Source: Massilia norwichensis
GTDB taxonomy: Bacteria > Pseudomonadota > Gammaproteobacteria > Burkholderiales > Burkholderiaceae_D
DNA: 64,000 bases
Direction of reading: 5' to 3'
NCBI RefSeq assembly: GCF_024753245.1
Contig: NZ_JANUGX010000005.1
Span: 124,001-188,000, forward strand
Below the pieces are notes generated by a model. It made no database searches, was not told the origin of the DNA, and was given only the letters and a program-made list of their open reading frames with translations. Below, one piece after another: positions 26,446-34,389 of this stretch. Position 1 is the first letter of the stretch. The number at the start of each line of letters is the position of its first letter. The position numbers were made by a program, and so were the translations under genes.

Positions 26446-28836
26446 TCAAGGGCTTCGCTCTCCCATTTCAGAACGCAACAGCAGCAAGCCATACAAGCCA
26501 CCCGCCAGCGAACCCTCCCTGGCCACGAATTTCACCTCCAACTGCCCGCCCGCGTCCTTCACCAGCGCCGCCGGCAAGCTGACGTCGCGCGAATAAAACG
26601 CCTCGGCTTCGTCCGCCGTCAGCGCTACCTCCGCCACCGTGATGCCGTTCACCAGGATATCGAAGCGCCGCCCCGCATCCGCGCGCGCAAAGGTCAGCCG
26701 CAGCAGCCTGGCCTCGCCCTTCGGGTCCTTTAGCCGGTAGCTGAACCACTTGCTCGCATGCCGCCAGTGCCGTCCCTGATTGACGCCGGCCTCGGCGCCC
26801 TCGCCCTGGAAGCCGTGATCGACCTCCGGCTGCTGCTCGCCCGGCGCCACCCGGTCGATGGTGCGCGCCTCCAGCGCCAGCCGCTCGGCTTCGCGCGCCG
26901 CCGTCTCGGCGCGCATCTGCGCGTAGGCGCCCGGCGTCGATTGCGGCAGGTACATCGCATAGCGCGCATCGTGCAGGCGGAAGAAAGGAATGAACTCGGT
27001 TGACGATCCAAGCCCGCCGCCCTGCACCACGCCCGGCGGCGCAGTAAAGGTCAGCGGCTTGCCTTTCACCGGCTTGAACCGCTTCAGGAAGGCGCGATCC
27101 GAAGCAACGAAGGTCGGCGCCGCCTCCAATGGACACACCTGGCCGGCAGCGATATGCCCCATGCGCGTATCGTCGGCCAGGAAGTTCAGGTGCTCGCCGG
27201 GGAAGGGATTGGTCTTTGCCGCCAGCACGATGGGTCCGTGCAGCACGGCATAGTAATTCGACTTGTCCGGCATCTGCTCCAGGCGGGTGGACATCGGCAG
27301 GCTGACGTCGACCCGGTCGCCCTTGCGCCATGCACGCGCAATGATGACATAGCCGCCTGGCTGCGCATCGACGCGCACCCGACGCCCGTTGACGCGCACG
27401 CCCAGCTTGCCGGCCGCGACCCAGGCCGGATAGCGGATCTTCATGGTGAAGCGGGCATGGTCAGCAACTTCGTCGACCGTGATGCGCGTCCCCGCCTGGT
27501 CCGGAAAGCGGTTGGTCTGCCTGACCTGCACGCCCTGCTCGCGCCACTGCAGCACCGAGGGAATGAACAGGTTCACGAACAGCGCGTCCTTGTCGTGCGC
27601 ATAAATGAACTCCCCATACTTCGCATGGCTCTCGATGCCCGAGCCGACGCAGCACCACATCGCCTGGTCCACCTGCGAATAGACGCGATAGTGGTTCGGG
27701 CGCATCGGCGTGAAGTAGACGAAGCCGCCGCTGCCCGGCCGCTGCGAGGCGAGGATGTGGTTGTACAGCGCGCGCTCGTAGTAGTCCGCGTACCTGCCCT
27801 GCTCAGTGGCTGCGAACAGCATGCCGGTCAGCTTGAGCATGTTGTAGGTGTTGCAGGTCTCCGGTCCCTCGACCTCGTTGATCATGGGGCTGAAGTCGGC
27901 GGCATCGTGGAAGTGCTCCTTGACGCTGTTGCCGCCGATGGCGACCGTGCGGTGCTCGACCACGGTCTGCCAGAAGAAGCTGGCGGCCTGCCGCATGTCC
28001 TTGCGCTTGGTGAGTTCGCCGATGCGCTGGAAGCCGATCACCTTCGGGATCTGGGTGTTGGCGTGCAGGCCGGTCAGCCGGTCTTCGCCCTTCTCCAGTG
28101 GCGCCAGCACGGCCTGGTGCGAGAACTTCAGCGCCAGGTCGAGGTAACGCGCGTCGCCGGTCATCTGGTAGACGTCGGCGAAGATCTCGTTCATGCCGCC
28201 ATGCTCGCTCTTGAGCATGGTCTGCATCTGTTCCTCGCTGAGATGGCTGCTCAGGCGCAGCGCCCAGTCGCTCAGCGCGATCAGCATCGCGCGCGCGTCT
28301 TCGTTGCCGGTGTACTTCCAGGCGTCGCGCAGGCCGGCGTAGATCTTGTGCAGGTTGTACCAGGGGACCCACTTGCCGTTGACCGAGAAGTTGTCGGCCT
28401 GGAGCCGGCCTTCGGCGATGTCGCGCCAGGCTGCGCGGCCGCCGGGGATGCCGCCGAGGTAGCCGTCGCCGTTGGCGGTCTGGGCGCGCTTCAGCTCCGC
28501 GATGAAGTAATCGAGCCGCTGCTTCACTGCCGGGTCGTCGGTCGACGCAAACATCAAGGCCAGCGCCGACAGGTAGTGGCCGCCCATGTGGCCATCGAGC
28601 CCCGTCGATTCCCAGTTGCCGTAGCCCGGCTGCTTCGGTGTCAGGCCGGCTTCGCGCAGAAATGGCGCCAGCAGGCGGTCCGGCTCCATCGCCATCAAAT
28701 AGTGCAGGTCGGTCGCCTGTGCTTCGAGGAAGGGACTCGGGCCCAGGCGCACGTCGCGCAGGGGGAAGAGCTCGGCGGCCTGCGCGGACGCGGCGCCGAA
28801 TAAAAGTAATAGCGCTGCGATCCGTGTCAGGTTCAT
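26446..28836 (-). CDS. exported GH127/GH146-type beta-L-arabinofuranosidase
   Basis: A 796-residue enzyme with a signal peptide (1-20), an (alpha/alpha)6 barrel and C-terminal beta domains. The zinc-thiolate centre of the family is visible: GPETC (Glu326, Cys328) and WCCVGSG (Cys395, Cys396). These correspond to Glu338, Cys340, Cys417 (nucleophile) and Cys418 of Bifidobacterium HypBA1. The long C-terminus is more like the GH146 arrangement. It releases beta-linked L-arabinofuranose from arabinan/pectin side chains or hydroxyproline-linked arabinosides. Last gene of the GH97-GH51-GH43-GH127 run, 15 bp after the endo-arabinanase. Confidence 0.88.
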   Translation of the reverse strand: MNLTRIAALLLLFGAASAQAAELFPLRDVRLGPSPFLEAQATDLHYLMAMEPDRLLAPFLREAGLTPKQPGYGNWESTGLDGHMGGHYLSALALMFASTDDPAVKQRLDYFIAELKRAQTANGDGYLGGIPGGRAAWRDIAEGRLQADNFSVNGKWVPWYNLHKIYAGLRDAWKYTGNEDARAMLIALSDWALRLSSHLSEEQMQTMLKSEHGGMNEIFADVYQMTGDARYLDLALKFSHQAVLAPLEKGEDRLTGLHANTQIPKVIGFQRIGELTKRKDMRQAASFFWQTVVEHRTVAIGGNSVKEHFHDAADFSPMINEVEGPETCNTYNMLKLTGMLFAATEQGRYADYYERALYNHILASQRPGSGGFVYFTPMRPNHYRVYSQVDQAMWCCVGSGIESHAKYGEFIYAHDKDALFVNLFIPSVLQWREQGVQVRQTNRFPDQAGTRITVDEVADHARFTMKIRYPAWVAAGKLGVRVNGRRVRVDAQPGGYVIIARAWRKGDRVDVSLPMSTRLEQMPDKSNYYAVLHGPIVLAAKTNPFPGEHLNFLADDTRMGHIAAGQVCPLEAAPTFVASDRAFLKRFKPVKGKPLTFTAPPGVVQGGGLGSSTEFIPFFRLHDARYAMYLPQSTPGAYAQMRAETAAREAERLALEARTIDRVAPGEQQPEVDHGFQGEGAEAGVNQGRHWRHASKWFSYRLKDPKGEARLLRLTFARADAGRRFDILVNGITVAEVALTADEAEAFYSRDVSLPAALVKDAGGQLEVKFVAREGSLAGGLYGLLLLRSEMGERSP

Positions 28837-28851
28837 GCTTACCTCATTGCT

Positions 28852-29928
28852 TCAGTTCGACGCCGCCTCAATACTCTTGTAGCGGTTCAGGTCCTTGGGA
28901 TCGACGACCGGCCAGCCGTCCTGGTCCCACTTCATTTCCAGCATTTTCAGCTTCTGCTTGTACTTGTCCGCCGTCTCGTAGGCGTGCAGCACCAGCCAGT
29001 CCTTGCCCTCAAAAGAGTAGGCGCTGTTGTGGCCGAGCGCCTTCCAGTCCTTGTCGCCTTGGATGAGGATGGTGCCGCCGCCCTGCGCCATGTCCTTGCC
29101 CTGGCGGTCGAGGTAAGGCCCGGTGACCTGCTTGGCGCGGCCCACCACCACGTGGTAGGTGCTCTTCGGTCCCTGGCAGCACAGGCCCCAGGAGACGAAC
29201 AGGTAGTACCAGCCATTCTTCTTGAAGATGAAAGGACCTTCGATCTGGGCCGCGCCGGGTTCTTCGTCGGGCGTGAAGGCCGGACGCTCGCGGCGCGCGA
29301 TCGTGTGCCATTCCTGCGGTTCGGCGAGCCTGGTCCAGCTGGGGTCCAGCTTGACCAGCTTGATGCCGCCCCAGAACGAGCCGAAGGACATCCAGCCATT
29401 GCCCTTGTCGTCCTCGGCCACGTTGGAGTCGATGGCGTTCCACAGGTCGCGGCCCGGCACCGACTGCACGATCATGCCCTGGTCTTCCCAGCGGTAGTTG
29501 GGCGAGCGCGGGTCGAGCGTGGCGTTGGTCGTCACGCCGATGCCCGAGGTGTTCTTGCCGAAGCCCGACACCGAGTAGTACAGCAGGTAGCGGCCATTGT
29601 GGTATTGGATGTCCGGCGCCCAGATGTGGTCGTTGAAGGTCGGGGCGGCCTTCCTGGCCCAGGCGGGTTCGCCAGCGAAGACCCGGCCTTCGGGGCGCCA
29701 GGTCAGCATGTCGCTGGAGCTGTAGAAGGTGATGCCGGGGCCGGTGCTGTACAGGTAGTACCTGCTGCCCTCCTTTGCCATCACCGGGTCGTGGATGCTG
29801 ACCTGGGCGGCGGTGGCTGTGCCGCACAAGGCGATGCATATGGCAGCCAGCGCCGCGTGGGCACGATGTGCCCACCCTACGGGACGCATTGCGGTCCCGT
29901 TTGCGTACATCACAGGGCGGGCTTGCAT
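28852..29928 (-). CDS. exported GH43 endo-1,5-alpha-L-arabinanase
   Basis: A 358-residue propeller enzyme cutting the alpha-1,5-arabinan backbone. Catalytic residues are Asp47 (SIHDPVM), Asp167 (WNAIDSNV) and Glu230 (AQIEGPFIF). GGAGGG lies seven bases before the ATG at 29928, so this start is favoured over the internal ATG at 29889. The resulting 41-residue signal peptide is unusually long because a dispersed palindromic repeat lies within it (codons for roughly RPVGWAHRAHAA). Hydrophobic AALAAICIALCGTATAA and the cleavage site survive, so export should still work. It starts three bases after the GH51 stop. Confidence 0.88.
   Translation of the reverse strand: MQARPVMYANGTAMRPVGWAHRAHAALAAICIALCGTATAAQVSIHDPVMAKEGSRYYLYSTGPGITFYSSSDMLTWRPEGRVFAGEPAWARKAAPTFNDHIWAPDIQYHNGRYLLYYSVSGFGKNTSGIGVTTNATLDPRSPNYRWEDQGMIVQSVPGRDLWNAIDSNVAEDDKGNGWMSFGSFWGGIKLVKLDPSWTRLAEPQEWHTIARRERPAFTPDEEPGAAQIEGPFIFKKNGWYYLFVSWGLCCQGPKSTYHVVVGRAKQVTGPYLDRQGKDMAQGGGTILIQGDKDWKALGHNSAYSFEGKDWLVLHAYETADKYKQKLKMLEMKWDQDGWPVVDPKDLNRYKSIEAASN
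29855..29881. repeat. GTGGGCAC palindromic repeat inside the endo-arabinanase signal peptide
   Basis: A 27-bp element with arms GTGGGCAC and GTGCCCAC and the tail CCTACG. It is 26/27 identical to the copy at 41792-41818. It is read through in frame as part of the leader peptide. Confidence 0.85.
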
Positions 29929-29931
29929 CGC

Positions 29932-31491
29932 TTAGCCCTCCACGCTGAAGACCATCACCGCCTTGGCCGGCACCTTGACGGTCAGCTTGCCGCCGGCAGC
30001 CTGCGCGCTGAACGGCGCCGGCTTGATCGCCTGCGGCTGCTCGAAGGTGTTGTGGGCGTCCATGGCGGCGGCGGTCAGCACCTGGCCGCGCACGGCGCCG
30101 ATGGCCTGGCCGGCCACGTCCAGCGTCACGTCGGTGGCTTCGCGCGGGTTGGTGTTGACCAGGGCGACATAGACCTTGCCATCCTTGCCGCGTGCCGCGG
30201 AGGCGCTGATGCCCGGTACGCCCTGACCGTTCTCGCCGTAGACCGTGTTGTTGGCCAGGGTGATCGGCAGCGAGGTCGCGTCCTGGAAGGGCACGTACAT
30301 CTGGTAGGCGTAGTAGGTCGGCGTCAGCAGCATCTTGTCCTTCTCGGTGATGATCATGGCTTGCAGCACGTTGACCATCTGCGCGATGTTGGTCATGCGC
30401 ACGCGGTCGGCGTGGGCATGGAAGATGTTGAAGTTGAGCGCGGCGACGACGGCGTCGCGCAGGGTGTTACGCTGGAACAGGAAGCCCGGGTTGGTGCCCG
30501 GCTCGACGTCGTACCAGGTGCCCCACTCGTCCACGTAGAAGCCGATCTTTTTCTGCGGGTCGTTCTTGTCGAGGATGGCGACGTTCTTGCGGATGTGCTC
30601 ATCCATGCGCAGCGTGCGCACCATGGTCGAGAACCACTCGGTTTCCGGGAAGCCGATGGCGGCGCCCTTCTTGTCCCAGTTCCCGGTCGGCAGCGTGTAG
30701 TAGTGGAAGCTGATGGCATCAAGGCCGCGCGCGGCGTCGCGGCTCAGCACCTCGGTCCAGGCGGTGTCGTTGTCGTTGCCGCCGCTGGCGATCATCTTCG
30801 GACGCACGTTCGGCGGCGCCTTCAGGAAGGTCGTGTAGTGGTTGTACAGGCTGGCGTAATACTCGGGCTTCATATTGCCGCCGCAGCCCCAGGCTTCGTT
30901 ACCGACCGCGAAATACGCGACCTTGAAAGGCGCCGGATGGCCGTTTTTGGCGCGCAGCTCGGCCAGCGAGGACTTGCCTTCGGAGGTCATGTACTCGACC
31001 CATTCCGCCATCTCCTGCGGCGTGCCGGTGCCGAGGTTGCCGTTCACGTAGGCGTCGGCGCCGAGCTGCTCGACCAGGTCGAAGAACTCGTGGGTGCCGA
31101 CCGCATTGTTTTCCGGGACGCCGCCCCAGTTGGTGTTGACCTTCACCGGCCGCTTGCTGCGCGGGCCGATGCCGTCGCGCCAGTGGTACTCGTCGGCGAA
31201 GCAGCCGCCCGGCCAACGCACCAGCGGCACGTGCAGGTCCTTCAGCGCGCCAACGACATCCTTGCGCCAGCCGCGCACATTGGGGATCTTCGATTCCGGG
31301 CCGACCCACATGCCTTCGTAGATGCCGGTGCCGAGGTGCTCGGCAAACTGGCCGTAGACGTCCTTGTTGATCACGGCGCCGGGTTGATTGGCGTCGACGC
31401 GCAGGCTCACCTGGGCGAACGCGGGCGCGGCCAGGACCGAGAGCGCGGTCAGCACGCCGGCGGCGATGAGCGAAGGTTTGATGGCTTTCAT
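29932..31491 (-). CDS. exported GH51 alpha-L-arabinofuranosidase
   Basis: A 519-residue (beta/alpha)8-barrel retaining enzyme with a signal peptide ending AFAQ (about residue 27). The acid/base is Glu199 in AVGNEAWG and the nucleophile is Glu322 in YVDEWGTWY, both in the clan GH-A pattern. A C-terminal beta domain follows. It removes terminal alpha-L-arabinofuranose from arabinan, arabinoxylan or arabinogalactan. AAAGGAGA precedes the ATG at 31491; sequence further upstream in the same frame belongs to the GH97 gene. The 17-bp gap to GH97 indicates one operon. Confidence 0.92.
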   Translation of the reverse strand: MKAIKPSLIAAGVLTALSVLAAPAFAQVSLRVDANQPGAVINKDVYGQFAEHLGTGIYEGMWVGPESKIPNVRGWRKDVVGALKDLHVPLVRWPGGCFADEYHWRDGIGPRSKRPVKVNTNWGGVPENNAVGTHEFFDLVEQLGADAYVNGNLGTGTPQEMAEWVEYMTSEGKSSLAELRAKNGHPAPFKVAYFAVGNEAWGCGGNMKPEYYASLYNHYTTFLKAPPNVRPKMIASGGNDNDTAWTEVLSRDAARGLDAISFHYYTLPTGNWDKKGAAIGFPETEWFSTMVRTLRMDEHIRKNVAILDKNDPQKKIGFYVDEWGTWYDVEPGTNPGFLFQRNTLRDAVVAALNFNIFHAHADRVRMTNIAQMVNVLQAMIITEKDKMLLTPTYYAYQMYVPFQDATSLPITLANNTVYGENGQGVPGISASAARGKDGKVYVALVNTNPREATDVTLDVAGQAIGAVRGQVLTAAAMDAHNTFEQPQAIKPAPFSAQAAGGKLTVKVPAKAVMVFSVEG

Positions 31492-31508
31492 GTGGGTCTC
31501 CTTTGTCT

Positions 31509-33437
31509 TTATTTTTTGAATACGCCGGCGAATCCGCCGTGCGCCTTGATGCCGATGCGTTGCTTGCCGCCGCCGGCAATCGGCGATTGCACGAATTCGC
31601 GCGCCTGCCGGCCGTCCGTGATGAGCTGCCCGCGCAGTCCGCGCAGGAAGCCGAGGTCGAGATCGAGTGCCAGGTCGGTGTCGCCGCCATTGAAGCCGGC
31701 CAGGTACCAGCTGTCGCCGCTCTTCCTGGCGATGACGGCGTAGCGGCTCGGGTAGCCGTCCACGAAGCGCATCTCGTCCCAGCTGCGCGGCAGGTCCTGC
31801 AGGAAGCTTTTCACGTAGCCGGGCACGCCGGCCATGCCTTCCGGCGTCTCGGCAAAATGCTGGATCCCCGACAGGAACAGCACCGATTCCGCCAGCTCGA
31901 AACCGTTGTGGGTCGCGCGGCGGATGTTCGGGATGTCGCCGAACACCATGGGCGTGAAATCCATCGGGTCGAACAGGTTGCGCGTGAACGGCAGCATGGC
32001 CGCATGCGCCGGCACGGCATCCTGGTCTTCCTGGGTGAAGGTGGTGAACTCCAGCCCGCGTACCGCTTCCGCCGTCATCAGGTTGGGCCAGGTGCGCGCC
32101 CAACCACGCGGCAGGGTCGCGCCATGGAAGTTCACCAGCAGGCCGGCCTGGGCGGCATCGTTCAGGATGTCGATGTAGTAAGCGATCATCGACTTGCCGT
32201 CGCCGCCGAAGAAGTCGACCTTGATGCCCTTGACGCCCATGGCGCGCAGGCGCGCGAACTCGGCCATGCGCTGCTCGTGGGTCAGGAGCCTGGATTTCGG
32301 CGTATAGGGCGTTGTGTTCCAGTCGCCCGAGGAGTTGTACCAGGCCAGCAGGCCGATGCCTTTCGAAGCAGCGTAAGCGGCCAGCTCGCCGAGCTTGTCG
32401 TAGCCGATCTTGCGGTCCCAGTCGGCGTCGACCAGGGTGTAATCCCAGTGCATCTCGGCAGCGTAGTCGATGAACTTCTTCTGCACGGCGAACACGGTGG
32501 CGTCGTCCTTCAGCAGCGCCCAGCTCCAGGACGCGTGACCGGGTTTTGCCGGCGCGGCGTCGAAGGCGACCACGGGCGCGGCGAGGTCGGTGCCGAGCGT
32601 CGATTCCATCACCGTGCGCATGCTGCCGAGGGCGATCAGGCGCCAGGGCGAGCTCAGCTCGCCGCGGCTCTCGGCCAGCAGCGCGCCGCCAGGGATGACC
32701 TCGGCCGCCATCGGCTGGCCGAGGCGGTAGATGCCGCCGCTGCTGTCGGCCTGCAGGCGCGAGGCGTGCCAGCTGCCGTCCAGCCCTGCTTCGCTCAGGG
32801 CGACCCAGGTGGCGCCGGTGCGGAACAGCGCCGGGAACACCCAGCCCGAGGGCAGCGGCGACGGCGTGCCGACCGCGATCTCGCGCCGGTAATGCTCTTC
32901 GTAGGACGGGTTGGTATTGCTCCAGCCGGTCTGGGCGACCGACATCGGCTGCAGCCAGGCCCTGGCGCCGGCGTCGAAGCGGAAGCTGGTCGCCTCCGCC
33001 ACGAATTTCTTGATCGGCAGCCCGGGTTCGCGCACCCGGTAGCGGAAGGCCACGCCGTCGTTCGAGACACGGAAGACCACGTCCATGGCCTGCCCCGCCG
33101 CGTTGCGCACGGTGACGACCTGCTCGTTCGCGCGGTAACTGATATGACGCTTCTTGCCGGTGGCGAGTTCGTAGCTGTCACTGACCAGCTTCACCGACGA
33201 CAAGGCCGTCAGCTCGAGGCCCGCCGACAAATCGGCGCCTTCGAGCTGCAGACCCAGGCGGGACGGCAGGATGACGGGCTGGCCGTCGCGCCGGATACTG
33301 TACTCCAGCGTGTGCGCAGCGGTAACGTGCACATCCACGACGACATGGCGGTCCGGACTGGTAAGCACCGGCACCGGAGGCGCTGCAAAGGCGGAATGGA
33401 CGGCAAAACCGAGGGTGACAAGTAGCAATTTGGTCAT
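31509..33437 (-). CDS. exported GH97 glycosidase, retaining (alpha-galactosidase/beta-L-arabinopyranosidase type)
   Basis: A 642-residue enzyme with a signal peptide (1-19). An N-terminal GH97 beta-sandwich (about 25-290) precedes the catalytic (beta/alpha)8 barrel (about 300-560) and a small C-terminal domain. KVDFFGGDG places an Asp at 408, matching the nucleophile position of the retaining GH97 alpha-galactosidase BT1871. Glu457 in MTAEAVRG is the likely acid/base. This separates it from inverting SusB-like alpha-glucosidases. In an arabinan/arabinogalactan setting, alpha-galactose or the stereochemically equivalent beta-L-arabinopyranose are the plausible targets. Confidence 0.88.
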   Translation of the reverse strand: MTKLLLVTLGFAVHSAFAAPPVPVLTSPDRHVVVDVHVTAAHTLEYSIRRDGQPVILPSRLGLQLEGADLSAGLELTALSSVKLVSDSYELATGKKRHISYRANEQVVTVRNAAGQAMDVVFRVSNDGVAFRYRVREPGLPIKKFVAEATSFRFDAGARAWLQPMSVAQTGWSNTNPSYEEHYRREIAVGTPSPLPSGWVFPALFRTGATWVALSEAGLDGSWHASRLQADSSGGIYRLGQPMAAEVIPGGALLAESRGELSSPWRLIALGSMRTVMESTLGTDLAAPVVAFDAAPAKPGHASWSWALLKDDATVFAVQKKFIDYAAEMHWDYTLVDADWDRKIGYDKLGELAAYAASKGIGLLAWYNSSGDWNTTPYTPKSRLLTHEQRMAEFARLRAMGVKGIKVDFFGGDGKSMIAYYIDILNDAAQAGLLVNFHGATLPRGWARTWPNLMTAEAVRGLEFTTFTQEDQDAVPAHAAMLPFTRNLFDPMDFTPMVFGDIPNIRRATHNGFELAESVLFLSGIQHFAETPEGMAGVPGYVKSFLQDLPRSWDEMRFVDGYPSRYAVIARKSGDSWYLAGFNGGDTDLALDLDLGFLRGLRGQLITDGRQAREFVQSPIAGGGKQRIGIKAHGGFAGVFKK

Positions 33438-33469
33438 GTCGGCGACGTTCGAGTATCAGCAAAACCAGC

Positions 33470-33549
33470 CGTCGTTCCCGCGCAGGCGGAAACCCAGTTT
33501 CTGCACGCATGCACGCTCAACTTGGGTTCCCGCCTTCGCGGGAACGACG
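33470..33549. repeat. inverted-repeat element, TTCCCGC...GCGGGAA family
   Basis: Left arm 33470-33499 and right arm 33519-33549, with the CGTCGTTCCCGCG and CGCGGGAACGACG ends shared with 14557-14644 and 16365-16452. It lies between the SDR gene and the GH97 gene of the same strand and could weaken read-through between the two halves of the operon. Confidence 0.85.
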
Positions 33550-33558
33550 ATTTTTTGG

Positions 33559-34347
33559 TCAGGTCCAGCCTGCGTCGACCACGAAATCCTGCGCCGTGCA
33601 CATCTTGCTGTCGTCGGCCGCCAGGAACAGCACCATCGCGGCGATATCCTCGGACATCAGCTTGCCCGGCAGGCATTGGGCGCGCCGGATCTCGGCTTCG
33701 CCGGCTTCGTCCAGCCACAACTCGACCTGGCGCTGGGTCATCACCCAGCCCGGGGTCACGGTATTGACGCGGATGTTGAAGGGACCGAGATCGCGCGCCA
33801 GGCAGCGCGTAAGGCCGGTGACGGCGGCCTTGGTGGCCGCGTACACCGGGTAGCCCGGGTTCTTGGCGTGGAAGGACATCGAGCTGAAATTGATGACCGA
33901 ACCGCCGCCGCGCCGCTTCATGCCCTCCAGCGCCGCCTGCACCGTGAAGAACATCGGCCGCTGGTTGATGGCGATGCGCTCGTCGTAGTAGGCGGGCGTG
34001 ACATCGCCGATCTGGTGGCGCTGGTCGTTGGCGGCATTGTTGACGACCACGTCGAAGTCGCCCAGCTTGTCCGCCAGCTCGGCCATCGTGGCTTGCAGCG
34101 CCGGGATGTCGGTGATGTCGCAGTAGCGGAACAGCGGTGCATGACGAGTGCACTGCGGCCCTGACTCCAGCGAAGCGGTGAGGCGTGCCACCAGGGCTTC
34201 GCTGGCGTCGGCCACGATGTCGACGAAGGCCACCACCGCGCCCTGCGCCACGAAGGCGCTGACGATCGCCTCGCCGATGCCGCTGCCGCCACCGGTCACG
34301 AACACGCGCCTGCCCGCCAGGCTTCCATACTTGGCCAACTTGTCCAT
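33559..34347 (-). CDS. SDR oxidoreductase, candidate L-arabinose 1-dehydrogenase
   Basis: A 262-residue classical short-chain dehydrogenase. The NAD(P) loop is VTGGGSGIG (17-25), the NNAAN motif lies near 103-107, and the active site is Ser156 with Tyr169-xxx-Lys173 (YAATK). Asp43 (VDI) after the second strand suggests NAD preference. It is the only sugar-dehydrogenase candidate in the oxidative pathway encoded beside it, and SDR-type L-arabinose/D-galactose 1-dehydrogenases are known from related bacteria. The reaction would give L-arabinono-lactone. A role as a 2-keto-3-deoxy sugar acid dehydrogenase remains possible. GGAGA precedes the start. Confidence 0.8.
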   Translation of the reverse strand: MDKLAKYGSLAGRRVFVTGGGSGIGEAIVSAFVAQGAVVAFVDIVADASEALVARLTASLESGPQCTRHAPLFRYCDITDIPALQATMAELADKLGDFDVVVNNAANDQRHQIGDVTPAYYDERIAINQRPMFFTVQAALEGMKRRGGGSVINFSSMSFHAKNPGYPVYAATKAAVTGLTRCLARDLGPFNIRVNTVTPGWVMTQRQVELWLDEAGEAEIRRAQCLPGKLMSEDIAAMVLFLAADDSKMCTAQDFVVDAGWT

Positions 34348-34389
34348 CCTGTCTCCGTCTTGTCTTTTTTTGCGATGCTTATTGCTTGC

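Noticed and set aside
29932..32103. A 723-residue version of the GH51 protein
   Set aside because: The first ~200 residues are GH97 DNA in another frame. The signal peptide and AAAGGAGA site fit the ATG at 31491.
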